Source of the DNA: Axinella damicornis
Taxonomy: Eukaryota > Porifera > Demospongiae > Axinellida > Axinellidae
Direction: 5' to 3'
Assembly (NCBI GenBank): GCA_963931865.1
Contig: OZ007511.1
Coordinates: forward strand, 294,836-358,835
DNA: 64,000 bases
Shown here: piece by piece, positions 23,230 to 34,500 of the stretch
How positions within the stretch are numbered: position 1 is the first letter of the stretch
Layout: every line of letters begins with the position of its first letter
Translations under genes and position numbers: made by a program
The notes under the pieces: model-generated
Seen by the model: the letters and a program-made list of their open reading frames with translations, nothing else
Told to the model about the DNA's origin: nothing
Databases searched by the model: none

Positions 23230-26200
23230 ATGGTTTGGAATTCGAAGATGACGCTGGCGATCGCGTTGGTGATGGCGGTGGTTCTGCAAAGCACCCAAGG
23301 ACAGGGTTAGTAAATAATTAAGTAGTCTGCCGTACTTCGGTCTGGTGCATGGCGAGTCTGTAGGCCGGAAGTAATCAGAAAATTCAGAACAGAATATTGG
23401 ACACAATTTGCGGGGCCACACCAGACTATCCATCTTTCCTTCATTTTGCTATTCTATTTCCCTGCAATGCACGCCTACATGCAGATGTACGGTTTGAATT
23501 GCAAAGAGCGACAACAGGCGACGTAAGTGAGGCAACTCCTGGTCTGCAACAAGTGAATGTTCGCATTGATATCAGCAGCGGCATTCTGGCAGAGCAAGCT
23601 GTGATCTCCATTTCAGTAGCCCCGGGTAGCACTGCAACTAGTAAGTATTATATTGTAACAGCAATGTTAACAATGTGGATTGGCTGTTTAATAAGCATTC
23701 TGTGCAGAGCGTCACAATCAGAAAAGGTTTCCAATAACCACCATTGTGAAGCTCACCGGCGTGCTTGTTTAGCACCACATTAATTGCTAACCAAACTGAG
23801 CTACTTTACCTTCACTGCTGGTGCATCCTTCTTCTGCTTCCAGCCGAAGACCTGGGGGATTTAATGCGGACCTCAGTGACGTTTGATACAGGGTCTGCGG
23901 ATGAGAATGTCATTAGTCTCAATGCCTTTGTTCTGGATGACCGCCTGGTGGAAGGAACTGAGACCTTAGTTCTCATGGGCACAGTAGAGAGTGGGCCACC
24001 AGGATCTTCATTCGTACCTGGCGGAGATACGCTCACTATTAACATCCTTGATAATGACAGTAAGTTTTACCCCCTATAGCTAAACTGGTCTGCATGCATG
24101 TTTCACATGTCAGTCATGCATCTTTAACTTTGAACATTCTCATACACTTGCCTATAGCTAGCATGTACAGCATGCAGAATTGATGAAATACTATAGTCAG
24201 TATTATCACTTCTGCTACCAGTGCAAATAGCTCAATAAACTCGAATAGAACATTCTCAGCAGCTTGTGAGCTAGGAAAAGGAGTGTTGAACAAACTGTAA
24301 ACCAAGCCGCACTCTTGATGTCACACATACAGCATGCACCTTGACACGTCACATCACTCTGTTCATACATAATTAGCTATAGCTATAAGCAGGTATCCGA
24401 ACAAATGAATTCATACACCTGCACTGTCTGTGCCTAATTCCACAATAATGAATAATGCAGGTGAGCTGGTCACCTTTATTAAAATTGCTACATGTATTAC
24501 TCCATACAGTTGCATTCATGAGGTTCTCCCAGTCATCGTACTCTCAGAATGAAAACATCACCCCACTCTCAGTCAGTCTTGTGCTGGTTGCATTTGGAGG
24601 GACTGGTACTGGACCACAATCAATAACTCAAAACATAGACGAACAAATAACCGCCCTTGTTCAAGCAGGCGATACTGCTACAGGTAAGTGATGGGCTTGA
24701 CAGTTCAATGATGCCACTGTAGCTGATTGCAACAACACTGTGGGTGTAATACATCACCTACTTTTCTCACTACAGCGGGAGCTGGTGGAGACTTCATTGG
24801 TATTACATGTCCGGTTACCTTCCTTTCTGGAAGTGGACCTGGTTCTGCTTCAACCCCACTTTGCTCCATCACCATTAACAATGACAACGCTTTTGAGAAT
24901 AGTGAGACGTTCTCTCTGACTGCCAGCATTACGAACAGCAGGGGACTGTCTGCTCAGTTCACTGCTGGTGGCGACTCTGCCTCATGTACCATCATTGACG
25001 ATGATGGTATGTTGGTTGTGCCTCCATGCACTTAATCCCTATAGGATCTTTGCAACCAGGGATATGTTCTGAGAGATGTACAAACAAGCTCCCCCCCACT
25101 TGAAACGTTCTGAGAGGAGAAGTACAAACAAGCTCCCCCCCCCCACTCAAAACGTGGAACTTTGCGGGTGGATCTAACCGATCGCAAGGCTCTCCAAATT
25201 TCACATGCACTTTATACTAAGTACAGTTTAGGGCCGGGAGGGACTCATTATCACCAAACAGAGTTACTATTCATGCAAGAAGTTCTGTAATGGCAGCAGC
25301 TGAGCAATTTGTATGACTATACTTGTCCACTTGTTTAATCCAAGTGTTCACTAATATCAGATGCAGGAAGGTCTGATTTTCATGTAGCTAAATACTAAAT
25401 TTGGGACAAATATGTATCATGCATTACCAGTGAAAGTGTTAAGACCACAAAAATGACTGTTGGTTGAGTATCTTTTGGGACCATGTGCACACAGTTCTAT
25501 GTTTATGATGTCACGTGCATGGGCCTATAAGGCCACTAGAATAAAGAATATCAGTATACGTACACAGCATGTGAGATTTAGTGGTACAGGTTAGGAGGGA
25601 ATATGAGTGACACTATTAAAGAACAGCTGCTCAAACAGAGGCAACTTCTTCCTCACCTGCAGTACCACCAGTCACCGTTCAGCTCAGCGCAAGTACCTAT
25701 AACACAGGGGAAGGCTCCACCACAGTGGCTGTGTGTGTTAATGCTGGTCCACTTTCAGGCAGGACAGTTCAGGTCATTGTCAGTGCCACTCCCGGCACAG
25801 CTCAAGGTTAGAGGTGCATTTCATAGATGACCACCTAGAGGTATAGCTATCAGGTGCACTCCTTATACCCTCCTCTCTGTCCCTTCATCCTCCTCTCTGT
25901 CCCTGCGTCCTCTTCTCTGTCCCTGCGTCCTCCTCTCTGTCCCTGTGTCCTCCTCTCTGTCCCTGCGTCTTCTTCTCTGTCCCTGCGTCCTCCTCTCTGT
26001 CCCTGCATCCTCCTCTCTGTCCCTGCGTCCTCCTCTCTGTCCCTGCGTCCTCCTCTCTGTCCCTGCATCCTCCTCTCTGTCCCTGCGTCCTCCTCTCTGT
26101 CCCTGCATCCTCCTCTCGGTCCCTGCATCCTCCTCTCTGTCCCTGCGTCCTCTTCTCTGTCCCTGCGTCCTACTCTCTGTCCCTGCATCCTCCTCTCTGT

Positions 26201-29200
26201 CCCTGCATCCTCCTCTCTGTCCCTCCATCCTCCTCTCTGTCCCTGCGTCCTCTTCTCTGTCCCTGCGTCCTCTTCTCTGTCCCTTCATCCTCCTCTTTGT
26301 CCCTGTGTCTTCTTCTCTCTCCCTGCGTCCTCCTCTCTGTCCCTGCGTCCTCCTCTCTGTCCCTGCGTCCTCCTCTCTGTCCCTGCATCCTCCTCTCTGT
26401 CCCTGCGTCCTCCTCTCTGTCCCTGCATCCTCCTCTCTGTCCCTGCATCCTCCTCTCTGTCCCTGCGTCCTCCTCTCTGTCCCTGCATCCTCCTCTCGGT
26501 CCCTGCATCCTCCTCTCTGTCCCTGCGTCCTCTTCTCTGTCCCTGCGTCCTCCTCTCTGTCCCTGCATCCTCCTCTCTGTCCCTGCGTCCTCCTCTCTGT
26601 CCCTGTGTCCTCCTCTCTGTCCCTGTGTCCTCCTCTCTGTCCCTGCATCTTCTTCTCTGTCCCTGCGTCCTCCTCTCTGTCCCTGCGTCCTCCTCTCTGT
26701 CCCTGCATCCTCCTCTCTGTCCCTGCATCCTCCTCTCTGTCCCTGTGTCCTCCTCTCTGTCCCTGTGTCCTCCTCTCTGTCCCTGCATCTTCTTCTCTGT
26801 CCCTGCATCCTCCTCTCTGTCCCTGCATCCTCCTCTCTGTCCCTGCGTCCTCCTCTCTGTCCCTGTGTCCTCCTCTCTGTCCCTGCATCTTCCTCTCTGT
26901 CCCTGCATCCTCCTCTCTGTCCCTGCATCCTAATCTCCGTCCCTGCGTCACTCAAATTAGAGTTATATCTACTGAACTATAGCTAGAGAGTTGGCACCGC
27001 ATATTATAGCTCATGAAACTCAGTCTTGTCCTGCCAGTTGCCTGCACTAATTCGGTGAGTGGAATGAAAGTATACACATCCTTCTTTTGACCTTGATGAT
27101 CTGCAGGTGGTGTAGACTATGGTTCCATCACATGCAACCCTCTTGTGTTCTCTGGCACTGACAGCCAGGAGTGCTGCAACATCCCCATCAATGATGACCT
27201 TCTCTGTGAGGGATCAGAGTTCTTCACTGTCTCCCTCAGTGCAGCCAGCGCCGGTGTTATTGTGGGCTTTCCTTCAACTGCTACTGTCACCATTGCCGAC
27301 AATGATGGTAAGTTATTCCACAAAGTGTTCAACACAAGGCTTGCAGTTTTTCTGTGAATAAATACGGTTGAAAAATAATGAACTGCTTGTGATGTTGGTG
27401 AGATAATTACTCCATGAGAGAGCAAATACTGTGCTGAGCAACTTACTGCCTCATTCCCAGGCTGTTCTCCCACTTCCAATCTTTGATCGCTTGTGGGAAG
27501 GCCTGCCCTGGGAGATCTGCATGGTCACATGCGGTCGACGTCAGGTAGACAGATGGTATAGAGATATATACGCAGGGGGTGATGCCTGATGAAGAATCTC
27601 GAAGGCCATAGCAATCAAAGGGCAGTATCAATACCGTTCGTTGTTCACGATGCAGGGAATTAAAATTACAGACTTACACACACAGTTACAGAAAGACTAA
27701 TTACACTCATTCATTTCACTGCAGCTAAAACTGTTGCCACTGATCAGCCCAGCTACACTGTCACAGAGTGTGAAAATCCTCAGTTGGACTTCGGTGTTGT
27801 TATTAATGGGCAGCTTGGTCCGGGCCGTTCGTGTGTTGTCATAATCACAATCATTCCTGGCACTGCTGTGGGTAAGTAACACATCATAGATTCTATAATA
27901 CATTGACAGCCTTCATTCTAGTTCAAGACATTAAGTGGCAATTTGGTAACTGGTGGTTAGCTATTATTTATGAGCTACTATGTAGCAGTCTGCATTGACA
28001 GCTGCATGTGGTGTGTGTGTATTTCTATATAGAGCATGGTTTGTTGGTGACCATCAGTTTATACTAGCTACAACATGAGCGAGCGAATAGCTGTACTGAG
28101 CAACTCATTGCTGTGCACATGAAACCAGGAAAGTATCAGTATCATAATCTACATTGAAACTGTGTGACATACATATTACCATCTCTTTTATCGACATCAT
28201 CACTTCATGATTTTATTGCAGCTGGAGAGGACTATGATGACGGCGTCTTGTCTAGTCCTTCTGTTGTATTCCAATCTGGTTCAGTTGGTCGCATGCCACG
28301 GAGCATCAACATTCTTGACGATCTTGTCTTTGAGCCAACCAAGTATTTCAATTTAAGCCTGAGCACCAATAGCCCTGATTGTATCATCCCCAATCCGCTT
28401 GTCCGAGTCACAATCCTGGATGATGGTGAGGATGAGTTACAGCAGTTGTTGAATATCACTGCATGTGTAAAGGTTACAGCTTCTGTCACTGTTGAATGTG
28501 TAATTCAGTTGCTGTCGTTGTTGAATGGTTACAGCAGACACCGTATTGCGTAGTTTTGCATGGGAAGAGAGTTTGATCCATTAAGAAGTACATCAACTCA
28601 CTACCTTGTTCTACACTGCTCATACAGAGGACTGTACAGGTGTGGCCGGTATGCCATGTGATGAGAACGCCATGTGCGAAGAGCTCCCCAAACAGAATAA
28701 CTTCACCTGCACCTGCATCCCCCCATATATGGGAGATGGATTCATGTGCTCTCGTGGTGAGTATCCATGGTAACCAGCAGTAACCTCTATCTGCCTGGAC
28801 CTCCTCCTTTATGTTCTTCTTTTTGCGGTGAGGCATGTACTGAATGCAATTGTGCCTACTTTCCAGCTTCTGTCGGAGACGACCCCCACTTCAGCATAGT
28901 TCTTCCCAGTGGCAAACTCCTCTGCTACACGGTGCAAGGAGAACATGGCTTTGTCTTCAACCTCATCAGCAACAAATTGTTCCACATGAATGCCATGTTT
29001 GTGCCCGACTCACACAGAGAAGAGGTCACCTGGCTGGGCTCAATGGGCATCATTGTGCAGAACAGCCAGTACAAAAACTCCAATGCCACCTATCTGAGGT
29101 TTGAGACAAAGGGCAAGAAGATCTACATTGGGGACAAAGTTACACTGCAAGCAAAGAACATTGAGAAACTGAGCTTCACCAAGGGGAAGATGACCGTCTT

Positions 29201-29726
29201 AGAGGCTCCACCTTATGAAGGCTTCAGGTATCCATCAGTACTGGTTGACCTTCGAGATGTGGGCCTTAACTTCACCATCAAATTCCTGAACGAGCATTTA
29301 GATCTATTCTGGCACAACACTGGAAGACGTATTAAAGAGTCTCATGGACTAATTGGTGAGTCACGTTTTATGACAATGTTCAAAGTTATCCTTAGCTTAA
29401 GTTGATTAAGGGTATTATTCTTCACCACACCACCATACTATAACACTGCTCTCTCTTCTCCACACATGCATACAGGCCAGTTCTTCCGGAAGGGAGTTGA
29501 GGTAGATACAGTGCGTAAGATCCTGATCCTGCCTGGCAAGGAGCCGGTGCCTGTGATGCGTCGTCCCGTGTGGAGCTTCATGGAGCGTGAGGTGGCTGAT
29601 GACCAGCTCTGCTGGACCGCCATGAACCCAGGCTACCAGGGAGAGGGGCTGATTGATGGAACCTACTTTGACTACCTCGTGAACGACATCCTCTCCACTG
29701 ACTTCAAATTCAAGAAGCGACAGTAG
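23230..29726 (+). CDS. Gene C: secreted protein, four Calx-beta domains, EGF and ITIH_C
   Basis: Exons: 23230-23305, 23485-23640, 23844-24059, 24510-24683, 24776-25006, 25663-25806, 27107-27307, 27725-27871, 28222-28425, 28628-28756, 28867-29355, 29476-29726 (TAG). All introns are phase 1; 805 residues. Exon 1 is a signal peptide (core LAIALVMAVVL, likely cut near TQGQ). Exon pairs 2-3, 4-5, 6-7 and 8-9 each encode one Calx-beta domain. Exon 10 is an EGF with FTCTCIPPYMGDG. Exons 11-12 are ITIH_C, with GDDPHF about residue 565. The last Calx-beta, EGF and ITIH_C exons are very close to those of B and D, while the earlier Calx-beta exons differ, so the 3' half looks recently shared or homogenised. 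The intron before exon 7 holds a 1.08-kb 20-bp minisatellite. An extracellular role is inferred; the ligand is unknown. Confidence 0.9.
25046..25160. repeat. Two-copy direct repeat in an intron of gene C
   Basis: Sequences around GTACAAACAAGCTCCCCCCC occur twice (about 25078 and 25122) with a similar GTTCTGAGAG lead-in. Confidence 0.6.
25868..26950. repeat. 20-bp minisatellite, about 54 copies, in an intron of gene C
   Basis: The unit CCTGCGTCCTCCTCTCTGTC repeats in an almost unbroken 20-bp register for 1.08 kb, with G/A and T/C variants. It is strictly pyrimidine-rich on the plus strand. The period is not a multiple of three and the unit lacks stops, so long frames open on both strands; they are not genes. 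It sits about 60 bp after the exon ending at 25806. Confidence 0.97.
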
Positions 29727-29939
29727 AAGCAAGGTACTGTAAACTTGACTGTGTTTAAGTATGATTAGAGACAAGTTTCTTGTGGAACAGTTAGCTAGCT
29801 AGTTGTTTGCATTTGATCTAGGGGTGGTCATAATTAGTAGCTGTGCCATCTGAGTTTGATCACTATAGCTAGTATGTTTGCTTGCATAATTATGAGTTCT
29901 GTAGTTTATCAATCTTTCATTCGGTTAAGTCACCTCATG

Positions 29940-30015
29940 CAAGTCCTGGTTACCAGCCTATTTGAGGAATGCATATTCGCAGCAGGTCTAGTTAGGCCTC
30001 TGAATCCAAACATGC
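29940..30015. repeat. 3'-flank homology block (copy 2) after gene C
   Basis: GAGGAATGCATATTCGCAGC and TTAGGCCTCTGAATCCA match the block downstream of the relic exon (11660-11740) and, less closely, that after gene D, at the same distance of about 240 bp from the coding end. Confidence 0.7.
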
Positions 30016-30105
30016 ACAATCCAAAGATGCTGTCATGGAGTTACAACATGCAGAAATGCATGTATACCAGTTGCCTAATATGCACCCAATACGAAGACAG
30101 TATGA

Positions 30106-30185
30106 GGACCCACAAGAGCGCATAAGTAGATCGCCCGCCCGGAGTACTCCGGGCGGGCGATCTACTTATGCGCTCTTGGGACCCA
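30106..30185. mobile_element. 66-bp perfect palindrome flanked by 7-bp direct repeats
   Basis: The left arm (30113-30145, CAAGAGCGCATAAGTAGATC onward) and the right arm (30146-30178) are exact reverse complements with no spacer; the centre is GGAGT/ACTCC. The copies of GGACCCA at 30106-30112 and 30179-30185 look like a target-site duplication. It resembles a minimal transposon remnant made of two terminal repeats. A mis-assembled hairpin is the alternative. Confidence 0.8.
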
Positions 30186-30355
30186 TCATATGCCAAGAAG
30201 CACCACACTGTTGTAATGGTTGGCACCTCCACGCATGCATTGCATGGTGTAATTCCAGTCAGTAGCTATGCTTGTGTTTGGATTCAGAGGCTAATGCCAG
30301 TGGAATTGCCAACACACTGGAAGTCTGTATAGACACAATCATTCATCTGGGGGAA

Positions 30356-30640
30356 GGAGGAGGGGGGTGGGGGGGGGAATGGGGAGGGGGGAGGGGGGGA
30401 AGGGGAAAGGGAGAGGGGGAAGGATGAAGAGGAAGGGGGAGGGGGGAATGGGGAGGGGGAGGGGGAAGGGGAGGAGGGAAGAGGAAGGGGGAGGGGGAAG
30501 AGAGAAGGGGGAGGGGGAGGGGGAGGGGGAGGGGGGAAGGGGAGGGGGAGGGGGAGGGGGAGGGGGAGGGGGGAGGGGGAGGGGGAAGGGGAGGGGGAAG
30601 GGGGAGGGGAAGGAGAGGGGGAGGGGGGAGGGGGAGGGGT
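30356..30640. repeat. Purine (GGGGGA)n tract
   Basis: About 285 bp of nearly pure G and A on the plus strand, mostly GGGGGA units with AAGG variants. Likely to form G-quadruplex or triplex structures. The open frames through it are compositional. Confidence 0.9.
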
Positions 30641-30750
30641 TCAGGTCTCTTAGCTGTTTTAGAGACTTGAGGGGTGCTACCTATAATCACCAAGGGTGAT
30701 TACAAGTACATCCCAAAGCTGTTTAGAGACCTGATCAGCTGATGCATGCA

Positions 30751-30924
30751 GGCCAGTTCTTCTGGAATGGAACATTGGAGTTGAGATTGATATACTGAGC
30801 ATAATAAACCTATCCCACCTGGTAAGAGCTTGCCTGTGATGTGTCGTCCCGTGTGGAGCTTCATTCAGCAAGAGGTACGTGGCTGATGACCAGCTCTGCT
30901 GGACCGCCATGAACCCAGGCTGTA
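30751..30924 (+). pseudogene. Second relic of an ITIH_C last exon
   Basis: GGCCAGTTCTTCTGGAATGG opens a decayed copy of the last exon of genes A to D. It has small insertions, for example GTAC in the AGAGGTACGTGGCTG region, and in-frame stops. It still contains the stretches encoding RPVWSF and DQLCWTAMNPG. The homology stops near 30924. It has no upstream partner exons. Confidence 0.85.
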
Positions 30925-31300
30925 CATGTGAGGCTGCCCTCCACTTTGTGCTAGCTGTGAATTGTCGAATGTTGACCTTAAAATGTCAGACACCTGTGGG
31001 ATTCCGTAGCTGAATCCACACAATAATTTACCAGGTCAATAGTTGAAGGGCTTGGAACCAGAGTGGTCTAACCCAAAACAAATTCAAAATTGCTTGAATT
31101 GCACAATAATTGTGTATAATATTATACCCTTCAGTCATACATATGCCCATGCATAATCGTGTATAGTAGTTTATACCCTTCAGTCATATGCCCCAAAATT
31201 ATTCTAGCACATTCAACAGCTAGCTATACAAAGTGACATTTTGTTGCATGTATTGTGTTCTATGCAACTTTAAGCTTGGAGTCACTGTTGATTGAGTCAT

Positions 31301-31500
31301 NNNNNNNNNNNNNNNNNNNNNNNNNNNNNNNNNNNNNNNNNNNNNNNNNNNNNNNNNNNNNNNNNNNNNNNNNNNNNNNNNNNNNNNNNNNNNNNNNNNN
31401 NNNNNNNNNNNNNNNNNNNNNNNNNNNNNNNNNNNNNNNNNNNNNNNNNNNNNNNNNNNNNNNNNNNNNNNNNNNNNNNNNNNNNNNNNNNNNNNNNNNN
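31301..31500. other. Assembly gap (200 N)
   Basis: Exactly 200 unknown bases. The 5' part of gene D (signal-peptide exon and first-half Calx-beta exon, at least) is not present on either side, so it is presumably hidden here, in which case the true gap is likely to be larger. Confidence 0.95.
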
Positions 31501-31588
31501 GGGAGCGGCCCGACTGCCTGGGTTGATTTGTTCAACTGACACTGTAATGTATGAACATTGCTTCCTAACAATCTTCAATCCCTTATAG

Positions 31589-34500
31589 CCGTATCAGCCG
31601 TTGACTACACTGCAATCAACCAGGCCCTCAGCTTCCCCTCTGGTGCGGCTGTAGGCAACAGTCTTGGAAGACAGTGTCTCTTTGTCCAGACAACTGAAGA
31701 TTCTACGCCAGAACCTGACGAGACCCTGCAGCTCAGCCTCACCTCAGGCAATACTGCTGTCCTCGGTGTTCTGGCTGGTCGGGGGACAGCAACAGTGACC
31801 ATTCAGGATGACGATGGTACGTGCCACTGTGGAGCTATGAGTCTAACAATCACAACAGACACATGCAAATCTGTTGCCATGCAACAGCAATTTGTACCCA
31901 TTTCATGCTATGCATTATCATCTTGATTGTACAGTACCTGAATTATGTCCTTACTCCATACAACTGCAAGTCACATCTGAACATGTTGTGCTGAGTATTC
32001 CTAGTGCATGTTGCCATGCCGACTGAAAAATAATCAGAAAACAGATGCCTCCATTTCAATAATTATGGTGTGAGTATTAGATGCACTATGTACAAGATAA
32101 CACATGAATGTATACATGGACTGTTCTAGCGCTCTCTCCCTATCCCTGTTTGCAGAGTCGGAGTTTAGCTTTCAACAATCAACATACAGCGTTATTGAAA
32201 ACGTTGGCACTACGCAAGTTTGCATTGAGCTAGTGATGGGAGTCGTCAGCCAAGCTACTCCAGTGACCATTGTGAGTGTCGCTGGAGGGACTGCCACAGG
32301 TATCTCGTTATTACTGCAAAATTTAGCTCAGTAATATATATAGTTCAATGCACACAGGAGCAACTGAATAGCAAGATAATGCTAGTTGCAAGATAATGCT
32401 AGTAGCTACAGAGGTTGTCCTAGCTGACTGGCTCAAAGGTTCTTGTATCTGAAACTGCTGGTGTCACCGTCCATCCTATACAGCTCCCTCGGACTTCACT
32501 GCAGTGTCAACCACGGTCACATTTCCCGCTGGCAGCAGCAGTGGGCCTCCAAGAGCTTTCCAGTGCGCTCCTGTCACCATTACTAATGATGCTATCGTTG
32601 AAACCCGCTTTGAATCGACCCAGCTCAGTGCATCATCCAGTGCTCCAAATGTTGTGTTCACTGCTGGGGGGAACGTTGCCAGTCTTCAAATTGAAGATGA
32701 TGACAGTGAGTTTGAGCACACCACTGATGACGTGCACTATATGTAGTTACAAAACAACTTGTGTGTACCTCACAAATGAGAGTCGATACAGATCTGTGAA
32801 AAGCAAGGTTCTCACTCTCCGTACACCATGCATGCCTGCCTCAAGGCGATGATGTATTCTATCCGATATTCATAAAGCACAGTCCGTACATCGAACGTTG
32901 CTGCAAACGGTGCACAGGGTAAGTGCTCTACTGGGCACTCCTTGTTACAAAGGTTGTTTTAATTATGCGCTGGTGGATGGAAAGTATCCGCAAGGTAAGA
33001 GTATTTAAAGCAAGGCATAAGGCATCATTGAGTTTGCCCAACCATTTGCTCTACCAGGAGGGCAGTTGCCACTTTAACTAAGTCCAATAGGAGTTGCTTA
33101 ACACCTCTAGCAACTGTCAATATTCCAGTTTGCAGCAGCAGAGGGTGACCTGTTGATTGCTAGTGCCTGTAGCTTGTCTGGGGAGAGAAGGGGCACTGGG
33201 ACTAGCCTACCCTCTCATACGACCAGACGATTGCCACATGACACTAGCTAGCCTCGGACCCAGCACCACATCTTACTGTCAATCACCTTGTCTTACCCTG
33301 TACAGGTATCATAGTTGGCTTGGTGCCGGATCCTGGTACGGGAACACCAAATTACCGGATCCCCGAGGCCAGTGGACCATTGCAACTCTGCGCCCAGATC
33401 ACCAACGGCTTTCTTGCACCAGGAAGGACGGCAGTCGTGACCCTGACCACACAGGCAGGCGTACCACCGAGTGGAGCCTCTGGTATGCACGACAAGTTTA
33501 TTTCAGTGACAATACACTAGCATGGGTTTACCCCCCATGACATACTGCAAGCTTTGTGTGGAGAATGACACGTCCTTCAGTTGATGAGGAACTCTAACCC
33601 CAGCCAGGCTAGCAGCTGTGTGTATGTCTCTGAGCTCTTTAATTCTGTGACACTGTATGGTAGCTCAATAATTGTAGTGCACAGAAAAACTCTAGCTGTA
33701 GGTATGTTTATGAAGCTTGGCTTGTGTTCGCACATGCAACAACACTCTCCTCCCCCCACCACCCCTCCGTTTCTCCCCCTCCCTCCCCTCCCACCCTCTC
33801 CTCCCACCCTTGGTCCTTCCTCCCTCCATGTACCACTGGAATATCATGGTATTCGGTATGGTACCTGTCATAATTGAAGTCTTAAGAGACAGGTTCCAGA
33901 GAGAATCTAGGAATTCCACCAACAGGTTTCTTTCCTGCTAGTCCTATTAAGATCTCATTACCTTGCAGAGTCCCTATAAAGTTGCTGGTTTGTTCCTTAA
34001 TTGTTGTTATGACATCAAATTATTAGGGCTAAGATTAGTATTTTCTTGTAATCTGTAGTATTCTCTCTTGTAATCTCTTGTAATCCCCATGCCTGATGAG
34101 GAGTGTATGGGTTACTGTACCACACAAAGCCTGTTTCCTATAGTGTTAGACTACAGAGGCTATATACTCTACGTTAGCATAAGTTATCCCATTAGTGCAT
34201 GTGGTCATACTACAACTCATCCTCTCTTGAGTAATCTCAGGGTTCTCATGCATGAACCATTATTGTGGTCACAGTAAGCTCTAGTAAGCTCTAGTAACTT
34301 GACAGCTAGTGTTCGCATGAACCATTATTGTGTCACATGCACTGCCTTCATGCTTGTAGCTAGTTAGTGGTATTAAATTTTGTTAAAATACGATATCTGA
34401 GTGTGATAAAGAATAGTCTATGTACAAAACCAGTTTACCCTATGTTTTAACCCTTAGGCTGCAGGTCTCACATATGCTGTGGCTAACTCACATCCCCCCC

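Noticed and set aside
22770..23294. 174-residue minus-strand frame opposite the gene C start
   Set aside because: Overlaps the signal-peptide exon and promoter side of gene C; no recognisable domain.
25854..26986. Frames of up to 362 residues on both strands
   Set aside because: Pure 20-bp minisatellite; open in several frames on both strands within an intron of gene C.
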